From NCBI GenBank assembly GCA_022827185.1, contig JAJDTM010000011.1, forward strand, positions 1 to 53,997: DNA of 53,997 bases. The letters are read 5' to 3'. Both the position numbers and the translations under genes were made by a program. The DNA comes from Candidatus Poribacteria bacterium. Lineage in GTDB: Bacteria; Poribacteria; WGA-4E; WGA-3G. Shown here piece after piece: positions 1 through 8,691 of the stretch (position 1 is its first letter; each line of letters begins with the position of its first letter). The notes beneath the pieces are model-generated. The model did not search any database. It was not told where the DNA came from and saw nothing but the letters and a program-made list of their open reading frames with translations.

Positions 1-78
1 CCGTTCAGCCTCTGCTTTACTGCCACCCTCATTGATGAAATCAAGCACGCATTTGCGCAAATCTGTTGAATAAGTCAT
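1..78 (-). CDS. IS630-family transposase, N-terminal fragment (cut by window edge)
   Basis: Reading leftwards from an ATG at 78, the frame is open to the window edge and gives 26 residues beginning MTYSTDLRKCVLDFINEGGS. This matches the usual start of IS630-type transposases (M-x-Y-S-x-D-L-R-x-x-V-L-x-F-I-x-E-G-G-S-K-x-E-A), the beginning of the helix-turn-helix that binds the element ends. The catalytic DDE domain lies outside the window, so it cannot be said whether the gene is intact. The bases at about 111-137 resemble the end of a short element at 2772-2798, which may mark the terminal sequence of this insertion sequence. Confidence 0.75.
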   Translation of the reverse strand, partial: MTYSTDLRKCVLDFINEGGSKAEAER

Positions 79-167
79 AATCATAAAGACTGACATAAAT
101 CTCAAAAAATGTAAACTTATTTTCGGGATCCACTATAAGAAAAAATAACCGCCTCAGACCCAAACCC

Positions 168-189
168 GGTTCGGTTAGGAAACCGAACC
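168..189. repeat. Palindromic hairpin
   Basis: Perfect 9-base arms ggttcggtt and aaccgaacc are separated by agga. It has no T-tract, so it is more likely a dispersed palindromic repeat than a terminator. Confidence 0.55.
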
Positions 190-261
190 TACCGGACCTG
201 GGGGTGAAGATTCGATCGAAAAATGGAGAATTGAATGCCCTGGAAACGGGTGCGAATTCTC

Positions 262-290
262 TTGAAATGTTCGCTGTTTTGTTTTATACT
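262..290 (+). promoter_or_regulatory. Sigma70-type promoter for the cytochrome/porin pair
   Basis: TTGAAA at 262-267 and TATACT at 285-290 are separated by exactly 17 bases. Transcription would begin near 297 and leave a leader of about 130 bases before the P460-like gene. Confidence 0.6.
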
Positions 291-427
291 AAATTGCGGT
301 AAAGGACGATTTGTCCTTGTCCTATATCTTGGACGTATTAAAAATATATTCTTATAGAAATCGGCTTGGATAAAACCTCGCCGACAAAATATAACAAATT
401 ATCTACAAAAAAATTGAGGGTATTCTA

Positions 428-1006
428 ATGAAAATGCACGCACGAAACCTCCTACCTTGCCTTGCAGTAATAATGATAACTTGTCTATTTTTCACTGCTT
501 GTGCCGAAAAACAGTTGGAAGAACTTATTGAACAACAAGAAGAAGGACAAACTGAGACTACAAGCGAACCTGTCCAACCTGAAGAAACGGTAGCGGTTCC
601 CCTTCCCGGCTTACCTGATGATGTGGCAGGATATACACAGTGGCTCAAATTAAACGCCGAACCTATCCCTCCCGTTCCTGGGGGTGACCCGCACAACGGG
701 GACAAAAACGTTTATGTTAATAAAACACGGGAAGACATCGCACCAAACGGTGAACAACAGTTTCCATATCCCGATGGAAGTATTGTTGTAAAGGAAGCAT
801 ACCGTCCTGGTAAGGATTTTGTTGGACTCATCGCGATTATGCGGAAGAAAGCAGGCGTGGACCCGGATCACAACGATTGGGAATTCATTGAATACGTCCG
901 AAATGCAGCGGATGCTGAGTTCCGCGTCATCGCCGAAGGTGGTATATGTTCGGGATGCCACGCCCGAGTTGAAGATATCGATTATGTCTTCACAGAACTT
1001 GAATAG
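428..1006 (+). CDS. Cytochrome P460-like c-type lipoprotein
   Basis: A 192-residue exported protein. The N-terminus is a lipoprotein signal with lipobox FTAC (Cys25), then a low-complexity Glu/Thr/Pro linker (26-60). The rest resembles the cytochrome P460 family: an aromatic/Gly-rich middle, the stretch EFIEYVRNAADAEF, and a C-terminal CSGCH haem-binding motif (Cys174, Cys177, His178). P460 proteins bind a c-type haem in the periplasm and act in electron transfer or small-molecule oxidation; the substrate here cannot be inferred. A GAGGG site precedes the ATG. It lies 73 bases upstream of a barrel protein that also carries haem motifs, so the two probably work together in electron transfer at the outer membrane. 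Confidence 0.75.
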   Translation: MKMHARNLLPCLAVIMITCLFFTACAEKQLEELIEQQEEGQTETTSEPVQPEETVAVPLPGLPDDVAGYTQWLKLNAEPIPPVPGGDPHNGDKNVYVNKTREDIAPNGEQQFPYPDGSIVVKEAYRPGKDFVGLIAIMRKKAGVDPDHNDWEFIEYVRNAADAEFRVIAEGGICSGCHARVEDIDYVFTELE

Positions 1007-1013
1007 GACTCTT

Positions 1014-1040
1014 GCTGGCGAGGTTTCAAACCTCGCCAGC
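1014..1040. repeat. Perfect palindrome of the gaggtttcaaacctc family
   Basis: Thirteen-base arms, gctggcgaggttt and aaacctcgccagc, surround a single C. It sits between two genes probably co-transcribed. A shorter relative is at 30031-30051, and a variant with the core gaggatacaatcctc is near 2719-2738. There is no T-tract. Confidence 0.7.
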
Positions 1041-1079
1041 CATGCTTACGACAATCAGATTCAATTATAAAACAAGGAG

Positions 1080-2321
1080 ATGCTTTTGGACACACATCAA
1101 AATAAATATGTGAAGCATATCAGCCACACCACCTCACGATTAAAACACTTGGATATATTCGGTATCGCGCTATCGGCCTTACGACTTGCATTCATAGTGA
1201 GTATGGCATTCAGTCTCTTTTTGCCAACCAACGTGGAGGCGCGCCCTGAGTTTGCAACCGAACTCGATAAAGAGTGTAGTTTCTGCCACCTTGACCCGGC
1301 AGGCGGTGGCCCCCGAAATCGTATCGGCGAAATTTTTGAAGAGAACTATTTTGAATTCCCCGAAGACTTTGATATGGAAGCCGTGACCGAAGAAGCCAAG
1401 GAAGTCGTCAAACAACTCACAACATCACTTGACTTCCAGACTGCATTCATCAAAACAACACATGTTGACGCAGAGCAAAATGCTATCGCCAGCTGTAATT
1501 CATGCCATTCTTCAGTTGATAGATTCCTGCTCATGCAAGCAGAAGTAACGTTCAACGCACAAGCCTCAGAACATATCAGACTGACTCTTTCTAACAATGT
1601 CGGAACAACGATGAATGCCTTTGCGACGGTAGATGCTATCCCAAAACACCTCTACGTCAAAGTCGGGCAATTCCGCCTCCCTTTCGCTATTAAACAGAAG
1701 GATCACAACATACTCGTCCGAGAAGGCTATGGACTCGGTTCTAACAAACGGGATGTCGGCGTTGAGCTCGGCGGAAGTGCGGGTAAGGTTTTTTACAATG
1801 CAGCGTTCTTTAATGCCGATAACGCAACAGCGAAAGGCGGACTCGGCACACTCGGTGCACAACTCGGCCCGGTTCGAGCCGGTATCTCTGGCATATTTGA
1901 AAAACCGGGTGAAGACTGGGAACGCCTCATCGGTGCTTTCCTCACTGCCTCTTATGCGGGTCTGAGCGTCGAAGGCGAATTTAATTTTGGAAACAGTGGT
2001 GCGATAGCCTCTTTCGCATCAGATGACATTGACTCAAAGGGATATTACGTTGGCGCAAAATACCGCATCCTGCCCCAACTCACTATCGGGGGGCGTTACG
2101 GGTTGTTCGATCCGGATAGGACAGTTAAGGGTGACGCAAGCCAGCGGGTGACACTCAGTGCCCAATACAACTTCATGGAAAATGGTGCGATCTCACTGTT
2201 CTATTGGGCAAACCTCGCGAATGCTGACCGTGGCGAGGATGACACCATCGGAGAAAAAGGTACCCTCCGTCAACTCCAAGGCACCGACCAGATCATCTTG
2301 ATGTCACGATTCTGGTTTTGA
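1080..2321 (+). CDS. Outer-membrane beta-barrel with two N-terminal c-haem motifs
   Basis: A 413-residue protein. A hydrophobic signal segment lies at about 27-54 (ending VEA). Two CxxCH motifs follow, CSFCH (66-70) and CNSCH (139-143), in a roughly 110-residue soluble part. From about 155 to the end the sequence alternates like a 10-14 strand barrel and closes with an aromatic C-terminus (RFWF), the usual signal for outer-membrane insertion. The barrel resembles small porins of the phosphate-selective type. A porin carrying its own haem domain suggests an electron conduit or haem-assisted pore; this is inference. The AAGGAG site abuts the ATG at 1080, so the TTG at 1086 may be the true start, with little effect on the protein. 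Confidence 0.72.
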   Translation: MLLDTHQNKYVKHISHTTSRLKHLDIFGIALSALRLAFIVSMAFSLFLPTNVEARPEFATELDKECSFCHLDPAGGGPRNRIGEIFEENYFEFPEDFDMEAVTEEAKEVVKQLTTSLDFQTAFIKTTHVDAEQNAIASCNSCHSSVDRFLLMQAEVTFNAQASEHIRLTLSNNVGTTMNAFATVDAIPKHLYVKVGQFRLPFAIKQKDHNILVREGYGLGSNKRDVGVELGGSAGKVFYNAAFFNADNATAKGGLGTLGAQLGPVRAGISGIFEKPGEDWERLIGAFLTASYAGLSVEGEFNFGNSGAIASFASDDIDSKGYYVGAKYRILPQLTIGGRYGLFDPDRTVKGDASQRVTLSAQYNFMENGAISLFYWANLANADRGEDDTIGEKGTLRQLQGTDQIILMSRFWF

Positions 2322-2397
2322 GAATTGTAAGTGTGCTTGAATTTCAACGATAGAACACACTTCGACTTGAAAATCGCGCCAAAAGTGCTTACCGACA

Positions 2398-2421
2398 GGG
2401 ACGGATCCCCATATCCGTCCC
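2398..2421 (+). terminator. Possible terminator hairpin after the haem-porin gene
   Basis: Nine-base arms gggacggat and atccgtccc enclose a six-base loop, 77 bases after the stop. The downstream tract is only moderately T-rich, so termination is plausible but unproven. Confidence 0.4.
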
Positions 2422-2487
2422 CATGTGTTTATATTTACACATAACCTCACTTAAAGACATCCGCTTATTGCCTGCTGATAAGTTTCA

Positions 2488-2509
2488 AAACCACGTCCAA
2501 ATGTGGTTT
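2488..2509 (+). promoter_or_regulatory. Dyad upstream of sigma54 promoter (possible enhancer-binding site)
   Basis: AAACCAC, eight bases, GTGGTTT. Its centre lies about 77 bases upstream of the start site predicted from the sigma54 promoter at 2549-2565, a usual distance for an activator site. Confidence 0.4.
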
Positions 2510-2548
2510 CCGCCCCTTAAACATAGCGTATAACAACTTCAAAAAACA

Positions 2549-2565
2549 TTGGCATCAAAATTGCT
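2549..2565 (+). promoter_or_regulatory. Sigma54 (-24/-12) promoter for the alpha-2-macroglobulin operon
   Basis: The sequence TTGGCATCAAAATTGCT matches the RpoN consensus (TTGGCAC-N5-TTGC): GG at 2551-2552 and GC at 2563-2564 are separated by exactly 10 bases. Transcription would start near 2576, about 240 bases before the gene at 2819. A short inverted-repeat element (2681-2798) lies in the leader. Confidence 0.6.
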
Positions 2566-2680
2566 TAACCTATCAAGTATCTCTTTCTTTCTTTATGCGT
2601 TAAGTTTGGTGAATCTGCAAACAATGTTTCAGTCGGGAGATTTTTTCACAAATAGTTCTTGAGTTAAGGACAAAATATTT

Positions 2681-2798
2681 ATAGTAAAACCCGTAATTAC
2701 CTATACACTCACAAAATGGCGAGGATACAATCCTCGCCAGCGGCGGTAGGGCACTTGTTCCTTGACGAACCGTAAACATATTTTCGGATTTTACTATA
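2681..2798. mobile_element. Miniature inverted-repeat element, possibly IS630-derived
   Basis: About 118 bases bounded by inverted ends tatagtaaaacccg (left) and cggattttactata (right), 13 of 14 bases complementary, with TA at the outer edges as in IS630-type elements. Inside is a hairpin around 2719-2738 (ggcgaggat, aca, atcctcgcc). The right end (2772-2798) matches 22 of 27 bases with 111-137 next to the IS630-like transposase. It carries no gene and would form part of the leader of the 2819 gene. Confidence 0.55.
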
Positions 2799-2818
2799 AA
2801 ACATAGGAGGCACTTCTT

Positions 2819-5800
2819 ATGGTGTTTTCCAAATTTTCCAGAAATTCTTCGGCGGAGCCTGGCAATCGCAATTTGTTACTGAAAAGCTTAATCGGGGTCA
2901 TAGGATTGATGACGCTCCTCCTTGGTGCCTGCATCATCTATATTGTGCAGGGAAACGTGCGCGCCAAGACGCGTTATAGCGTTAATACGCTCGCGCCCCA
3001 AGGGGAAGTCCCACAATGGACCGATTTTTCGATCATTTTTTCAGAGGCAATCATTGATAAATCGCGCGTCGGAACAGAGGTGCCAGCGGAAGCCCTTCGG
3101 TTTACACCCGCCGTTCAGGGTACCGCCCGTTGGACAGCCCCTGACCGAATAGGTTTCTTTTTAGACGCGCCCTTGGCACCCTCCGCACAATATGTGGTCG
3201 AACTCACATCTGAACTCAATCCATCCGAAGCATTTCTACTCACTGGACAAAAAGAATTTAAATTTGCTACCGAACCCTTCAAAGTGCAGCAGGCACGCAT
3301 GGAATTCAGCACTGACGACACACGTGAATACGCAACAGGCTTCGGTACAATAGCGTTCAATTACCCAGTAACCACTGCCGATTTAAAGGCACATCTCTCT
3401 GTCGCACTCAATGATGGAACAGAAATACCTTATCAGATTCAAACCAACACAGCGACAGCACGAACGATAAAATTTGCAACGAACCGGATCAAACGCGGCA
3501 AAGCAGACCGAGAAATAAAAGTCAAAATCGAAAAAGGATTTAAGTGCACAGGTGGGCAAATCGGGCTGGAGAAAGCCAACATTACACCCGTAATACTTCG
3601 GGGTAGAGGGACACTCGGCGTAACATATTCAGACGTTCGCGAAAGCGATGGCACACCTTATATTTCAGTCAGATTTAGTGCACCGGTGCTCAGCGATACC
3701 GTCAAACCCTACTTAGAACTGACACCCGCAGCAGACTATCAAGTGACCTCTAATTATCGGAACATTGAAATCCACGGTAATTTTAAGCGGCGTACCACCT
3801 ATACATTGAAGATTCAGCGCGGTTTGACTGCACGAAACGATGCCGTTTTAAAACAGGACTACATGACGCAGCTGAAAATTCCAGACATTCAACCGCAGCT
3901 GCGGTTTCTTGGTGCCGGCTTCTTCCTCTCAAGAAAAGGTCATTTAAACCTTGGACTCACAACGATTAATGTCAAACGTGTAAAACTGGATATTGAGAAA
4001 GTTTTTGCGAATAACCTTATTTATGTCTCAAAATTAGATCGATGGAGCCGCTGGAGCAGAAACTTAGGCAAACCCATTCACTCGGAAGTGCTTGATGTAC
4101 CCCCGCAATTGAACGAAGAGGTAACGACACCCATCTCCTTAGAAGCGTACCTCTCAGACGAACATGTGGGTATTTTCAAGGTTGTTGCCCGAAATGCAGA
4201 TAGACAGTGGGATAGCGCGCACCAATGGGTCCTGATTACAGATTTGGGGATCAGTGCTAAACGCGCCGGAGATAAGTTATACGTTTGGGTGAAATCTCTT
4301 GCCACTGGCGCGCCGGTACCAGCCGCGCAGGTCAAACTTATTAGCGACAATAACCAGACATTGCTCAGCGGCACAACCAACTGGGCAGGGTTTGTAGAGT
4401 TTGCCGAGGTCGCAGAGAAGACTGAAGACTTCATCCCCTATATGATTACTGTCGCGAAACGCGATGACCTCGCCTTCATTCAATTAGATCGGCACGAAAT
4501 CGCGACAGCAGACTTCGACATCGCGGGTCCCGCCTACTTACAAAAAGGGTATGAAGCGTTTCTTTATACAAGTAGAGGCGTTTACCGACCCGGCGAGACC
4601 GTTCAACTGGCTGGCATCGTCCGCCGTGCGAAACAGGCAATACCCAAACCGATCCCGACTCGCATTGAAGTCCTCGCCCCAGATGGTAGAATTATAAGAG
4701 AATTAAGGCAGCAACTCAACAAAAATGGTGCCTGCGACGTGAAGATTCCTATTCCTGATTACGCACTGACAGGCAATTACACTGCCAAGATGAAAATCGC
4801 CGATCGAGTCGTCGGTGGTGTCCAATTCCAGGTTGAGGAATTCATGCCAGACCGGATGAAAGTCGCTGTCACAGTTGATAAATCCTCATATAAACTTGGA
4901 GAAGAACTCGATATTGAAGTGAAAGCGACGAATCTGTTTGGACCGCCAGCCGTCGGACGGAAGGTTCAAGCCTCATGTCAACTCATAGCAGTTCCGTTTG
5001 TCGTTTCTGATGAGAATTTACCACCAGATACGGAGGCGACAAAGTGGCGTTCCTTTGTCTTTGGAAACACCAGACAATTTGAAAGTCAACGCATTGAATT
5101 AGGGGAAGCCAAAACCGACGCAGAAGGTAAAGCCCTCTACCAATTTACGATTCCTGCAACCCTGAAAGCACCCTCTTTGCTCAACGGTATTCTAACAGCA
5201 ACCGTCAGCGAAATTGGTGGAAGAGCCGTCACTGCTTCACACCGAGTTGTTATTCACCCCTACTCACATTATGTCGGGATTCGCCGAGCAACTACCGGCG
5301 TGGTCAAAATGAATCAACCGCTCCGATTCGACTATGTAGCCGTTAACGATGCAATGGCAGCTGCGCCGGGAAGAACCTTGAAATTGAGTCTCCATAAAGT
5401 CCACTGGAACACAATACTTCGACAGAACGCGGCGGGACGTTACGAATATGTCTCCGAACCACAGACGACAGAGGTCAAAACATACGACCTAACCTCAGCA
5501 GAAACGGCACAAACAGTAACACTCACACCTTCAGACTACGGTGAATACCGTGTTCGCCTTGCGGACATCGAATCAACAGCGACGGCAGAAATAGCATTTT
5601 ACGTGAGTGGATGGAGAAATGCGCCTGTCTCTATGGAACATCCGACTCGGTTAGACTTGACCCTTGACAAACTTGCTTATCGTCCCGGAGAAACGGCAAA
5701 ACTAAATATTAAGGCACCCTTCCCCGGCACACTCCTACTCACTGTCGAACGGGATCAGGTGCTCAGTCACCGCACAATAGCAATGAAGGAAAATACGGCT

Positions 5801-8485
5801 ACCGTATCCATTCCGGTGCGAGATAGTTATAAACCGAATGTGTATCTCTCAGGAACGCTGATTCGAGCGATCCCGACGGATACGATCGTACAACCCGATA
5901 ACAAATCACTGCTCCCTGCCCGTGCGTTTGGCGTGGTTCCCTTGAAAATCGATGCAACACGCAGACGGCTCTCAATTGAGATGTCACTCAAGCAAACAAA
6001 TGACGCTGGTCGCACTGAAAATATCCCACTCTTTGGGGACTACACCTCTCAAAGCGAGGCAGTCGTCCGTCCAAACAGCGAAGTGAGCATTGCGTTTGAA
6101 GTCCACGGCAGACGGTCTTGGCAAAAATACGATGTCTGTATAGCAGCCGTTGACGAGGGAATTCTGACGTTAACCGATTTTCAAACGCCTAACCCTCACG
6201 ATTTTTTCTATCAACAACGCGGGTTGAAGACGCGTTCTTTTGATTTGTATGGCGGGATTTTACCTGAAATAGCAGACATCACCGACAACTCAAGCACTGG
6301 GGGTGATGGCGCACTCGCACGTCGATTAGGTAGGAAACGACTTAATACGAGCGGCATCAGGCGCGTGAAACCGGTTTCACTCTGGTCAGGATTCGTGACA
6401 ACTGATGGAAACGGGCGCGGTACTGTCCAATTTAAGATTCCGCAATTCAACGGGAAATTGAGACTGATGGCAGTCGCTTTCGCGGGAGCAGACTACGGTG
6501 CTTCGGAGGCGGCACTGATTGTCCGTGAACCCATTGTCTTAACCCCAACGTTCCCACGATTTCTCGCAGGCGGCGATCAGATCCGTGTTCCTGTTACGCT
6601 TTTCAATGGGACTGGTGAGAATGCGGAATTCACCGTCAAATTGCAAGCAGCAGGCGACGTGCAACTCTTGTCAGCCAGTGATACGCATACCCCTGAAACG
6701 GTGCCTGAAAACGGTTCAGAAAAATCGCCACAACCCCCAACAGAGCCTCCGTTACATGAATTAAGTATAGAGAAAGGCGTTGACGCAGGCACAGAGGCAC
6801 AAGTCTTTTTCGACATTCGTATCCAAGACGCGATTGGAGAAGTCAATTTCAATCTATCCGCAGAAGGGAACGCTGAAACGACTCAGGTAGATGTGAAACT
6901 GCCGCTGCGCTCTGTCGCGCCACCTGTTACACAAACCGGACACGGTATGGTACGCGCCGGCGAACCCGCCGATTTCATTCTTCCTTCAAATCTAATAGGG
7001 AATTCGTCCGAGTTTAGTCTCACACTATCGCCGTTTCCAAATGTCGCGTTTGCGGACAGCCTCCGCTATCTGGTCCGCTATCCACACGGGTGTCTCGAAC
7101 AGACAACAAGCAAGGTTTTCCCGCTGCTCTATTTCAGCGACTTGGCGCGAAGCGTTGAACCGATCCTGGCGGCAGAAGATTCAGTGGATTACTACATCAC
7201 AGCCGGTATCACGAAACTTGAAAGTATGTTGATGCCAAACGATCAGTTTTCATATTGGCCCGGTGGCACTTATGTTAATCCGTGGAGCAGTATCTATGCC
7301 TCTCACTTCCTCGTTGAGGCACGAAAAGCAGGCTACGAGGTAGCAGATCGCGTTTACGACGCAATGTTGGAAGGTTTAAAAATACAGGCAAAATTTTCGC
7401 CTGACACAGAAGGCAACAATGATGCGAAAAAAGTAAAGCGGAAGATTGCCCTTGCAACATACGCCTCTTATGTCTTAGCCGCTGCGGGAGAACCTGATCG
7501 CGGCACGATGCACTATCTGAAAAATAGGGGTGCCAGCAGTCTTAGCAATTACACGCATTTTCAACTTGCCGGGGCATTTGCACTCAGTGGTGAACTGGAG
7601 ACTGCACTTTCAATGCTACCGGTATCGGTAGCCACAAGTTTTAATGGTAAAGGCACACAACGGGAGACAGGTGGCACATTCAATTCGCCTGTGCGAGCGC
7701 AAGCCATTATGTTAGATGTGCTCGCCGAAGTTAACGAAAATCATCCATCAATTCCGATGCTCGTCAAGAATCTGAGTGAAGCAGCAGCCGACGGAAATCG
7801 ATGGCGAACGACACAAGAAAACGCCTTCGCGTTCCTCGCACTCGGCAAGATTATGAAAAAACAGACAGATAGGGATTATACCGGTACGCTCAAACTCAAT
7901 GGTGAACACTTCGCTGACTTCGATGCAACTGAGGCGCGCTACACCGATGCAGATTGGGATGGCGCGCGTGTGCAGCTTACCCTTGAGGGTGAAGGCAATT
8001 GCTACTATTACTGGAGCGCGTTCGGTATCCAACGTGATTCTTTCATTGAGGAATATGAGCGCGAACTACAGGTACAGCGTCGCTACTTTAACAAAGATGG
8101 TGAAAGTCTCACGGGTACATTTGTACACGGCGACTTAATCGTCGCAGAAATAACAGTTAAAGCACTTACCGCCAATCTGGAAAACGTCGTCGTCGTCGAT
8201 ATGTTGCCAACAGGTTTTGAGATTGAGAACCCGCGGTTGGAGTCCCGAGCAGGTATCCCATGGTTGAAAGCACAAGGCTTCAAACCCGATTATCTCGACA
8301 TTCGCGATGATCGTCTCATCTTCTTCGGTACGTTTCCGCGCCAACGCGAACGTAAATTCTATTACGCACTAAGAGCGGTTACACAAGGCGAATTTACCTT
8401 GCCACCCATCGCGGCAGAAGCGATGTACGATCCGACAAAATCTGCTGTAGCGGGTAGTATGGATATTAAAGTGGTTGCAGAATAA
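2819..8485 (+). CDS. Bacterial alpha-2-macroglobulin family protein (YfhM-like)
   Basis: An 1888-residue envelope protein of the bacterial alpha-2-macroglobulin family, which traps attacking proteases in the periplasm. Residues 22-45 are a membrane segment with the lipobox-like LLGAC. A run of macroglobulin beta-domains follows (for example YLQKGYEAFLYTSRGVYRPGE), then the thioester motif YPHGCLEQ with Cys1425 and Gln1428 intact in an alpha-helical toroid, and a C-terminal receptor-binding-like domain. An intact CLEQ predicts covalent capture of proteases. The start is set by AGGAGG eight bases before the ATG. The next gene encodes PBP1C, the classic partner, which supports a joint role in envelope repair and protection. 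Confidence 0.92.
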   Translation: MVFSKFSRNSSAEPGNRNLLLKSLIGVIGLMTLLLGACIIYIVQGNVRAKTRYSVNTLAPQGEVPQWTDFSIIFSEAIIDKSRVGTEVPAEALRFTPAVQGTARWTAPDRIGFFLDAPLAPSAQYVVELTSELNPSEAFLLTGQKEFKFATEPFKVQQARMEFSTDDTREYATGFGTIAFNYPVTTADLKAHLSVALNDGTEIPYQIQTNTATARTIKFATNRIKRGKADREIKVKIEKGFKCTGGQIGLEKANITPVILRGRGTLGVTYSDVRESDGTPYISVRFSAPVLSDTVKPYLELTPAADYQVTSNYRNIEIHGNFKRRTTYTLKIQRGLTARNDAVLKQDYMTQLKIPDIQPQLRFLGAGFFLSRKGHLNLGLTTINVKRVKLDIEKVFANNLIYVSKLDRWSRWSRNLGKPIHSEVLDVPPQLNEEVTTPISLEAYLSDEHVGIFKVVARNADRQWDSAHQWVLITDLGISAKRAGDKLYVWVKSLATGAPVPAAQVKLISDNNQTLLSGTTNWAGFVEFAEVAEKTEDFIPYMITVAKRDDLAFIQLDRHEIATADFDIAGPAYLQKGYEAFLYTSRGVYRPGETVQLAGIVRRAKQAIPKPIPTRIEVLAPDGRIIRELRQQLNKNGACDVKIPIPDYALTGNYTAKMKIADRVVGGVQFQVEEFMPDRMKVAVTVDKSSYKLGEELDIEVKATNLFGPPAVGRKVQASCQLIAVPFVVSDENLPPDTEATKWRSFVFGNTRQFESQRIELGEAKTDAEGKALYQFTIPATLKAPSLLNGILTATVSEIGGRAVTASHRVVIHPYSHYVGIRRATTGVVKMNQPLRFDYVAVNDAMAAAPGRTLKLSLHKVHWNTILRQNAAGRYEYVSEPQTTEVKTYDLTSAETAQTVTLTPSDYGEYRVRLADIESTATAEIAFYVSGWRNAPVSMEHPTRLDLTLDKLAYRPGETAKLNIKAPFPGTLLLTVERDQVLSHRTIAMKENTATVSIPVRDSYKPNVYLSGTLIRAIPTDTIVQPDNKSLLPARAFGVVPLKIDATRRRLSIEMSLKQTNDAGRTENIPLFGDYTSQSEAVVRPNSEVSIAFEVHGRRSWQKYDVCIAAVDEGILTLTDFQTPNPHDFFYQQRGLKTRSFDLYGGILPEIADITDNSSTGGDGALARRLGRKRLNTSGIRRVKPVSLWSGFVTTDGNGRGTVQFKIPQFNGKLRLMAVAFAGADYGASEAALIVREPIVLTPTFPRFLAGGDQIRVPVTLFNGTGENAEFTVKLQAAGDVQLLSASDTHTPETVPENGSEKSPQPPTEPPLHELSIEKGVDAGTEAQVFFDIRIQDAIGEVNFNLSAEGNAETTQVDVKLPLRSVAPPVTQTGHGMVRAGEPADFILPSNLIGNSSEFSLTLSPFPNVAFADSLRYLVRYPHGCLEQTTSKVFPLLYFSDLARSVEPILAAEDSVDYYITAGITKLESMLMPNDQFSYWPGGTYVNPWSSIYASHFLVEARKAGYEVADRVYDAMLEGLKIQAKFSPDTEGNNDAKKVKRKIALATYASYVLAAAGEPDRGTMHYLKNRGASSLSNYTHFQLAGAFALSGELETALSMLPVSVATSFNGKGTQRETGGTFNSPVRAQAIMLDVLAEVNENHPSIPMLVKNLSEAAADGNRWRTTQENAFAFLALGKIMKKQTDRDYTGTLKLNGEHFADFDATEARYTDADWDGARVQLTLEGEGNCYYYWSAFGIQRDSFIEEYERELQVQRRYFNKDGESLTGTFVHGDLIVAEITVKALTANLENVVVVDMLPTGFEIENPRLESRAGIPWLKAQGFKPDYLDIRDDRLIFFGTFPRQRERKFYYALRAVTQGEFTLPPIAAEAMYDPTKSAVAGSMDIKVVAE

Positions 8486-8506
8486 TTTTTTATATTACCT
8501 TGCGGT

Positions 8507-8645
8507 TAGGACTTACGTACTCCCTCTTAAAGTCCCCCTGATAAGGGGCGGGGAATGCCCATAAGGCATTCATACCCGGTGAATGCCCATAAGGCATTCA
8601 TACCGTTGATTCTGATTCTGATTCTTTAGGGGGTTTAAAACTAAA
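8507..8645. repeat. Intergenic repeat cluster
   Basis: Contains one end of the taggacttacg family (8507-8517), a C/G-rich stem, two copies of a 24-base unit starting gaatgcccataaggcattc (8553-8576 and 8581-8604), each able to fold by itself, and three gattct repeats (about 8607-8625). It lies between alpha-2-macroglobulin and pbpC. Two copies only and no regular spacer, so it is not a CRISPR. Confidence 0.6.
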
Positions 8646-8691
8646 AAATCTACCATCGAATCGCAAGGAAACTTAAAAAGGTAGAAAAGAA

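Larger units (their letters stand above)
79..427. other. Intergenic region: IS end, palindrome and promoter
   Basis: No gene is seen. It holds the presumed left flank of the IS630-like element (about 79-137), a hairpin at 168-189 (ggttcggtt, loop agga, aaccgaacc) of a type that recurs in the window, and a sigma70-like promoter at 262-290. Confidence 0.6.

Noticed and set aside
8553..8604. Possible CRISPR array
   Set aside because: Only two copies, separated by four bases, and no cas genes in the window.
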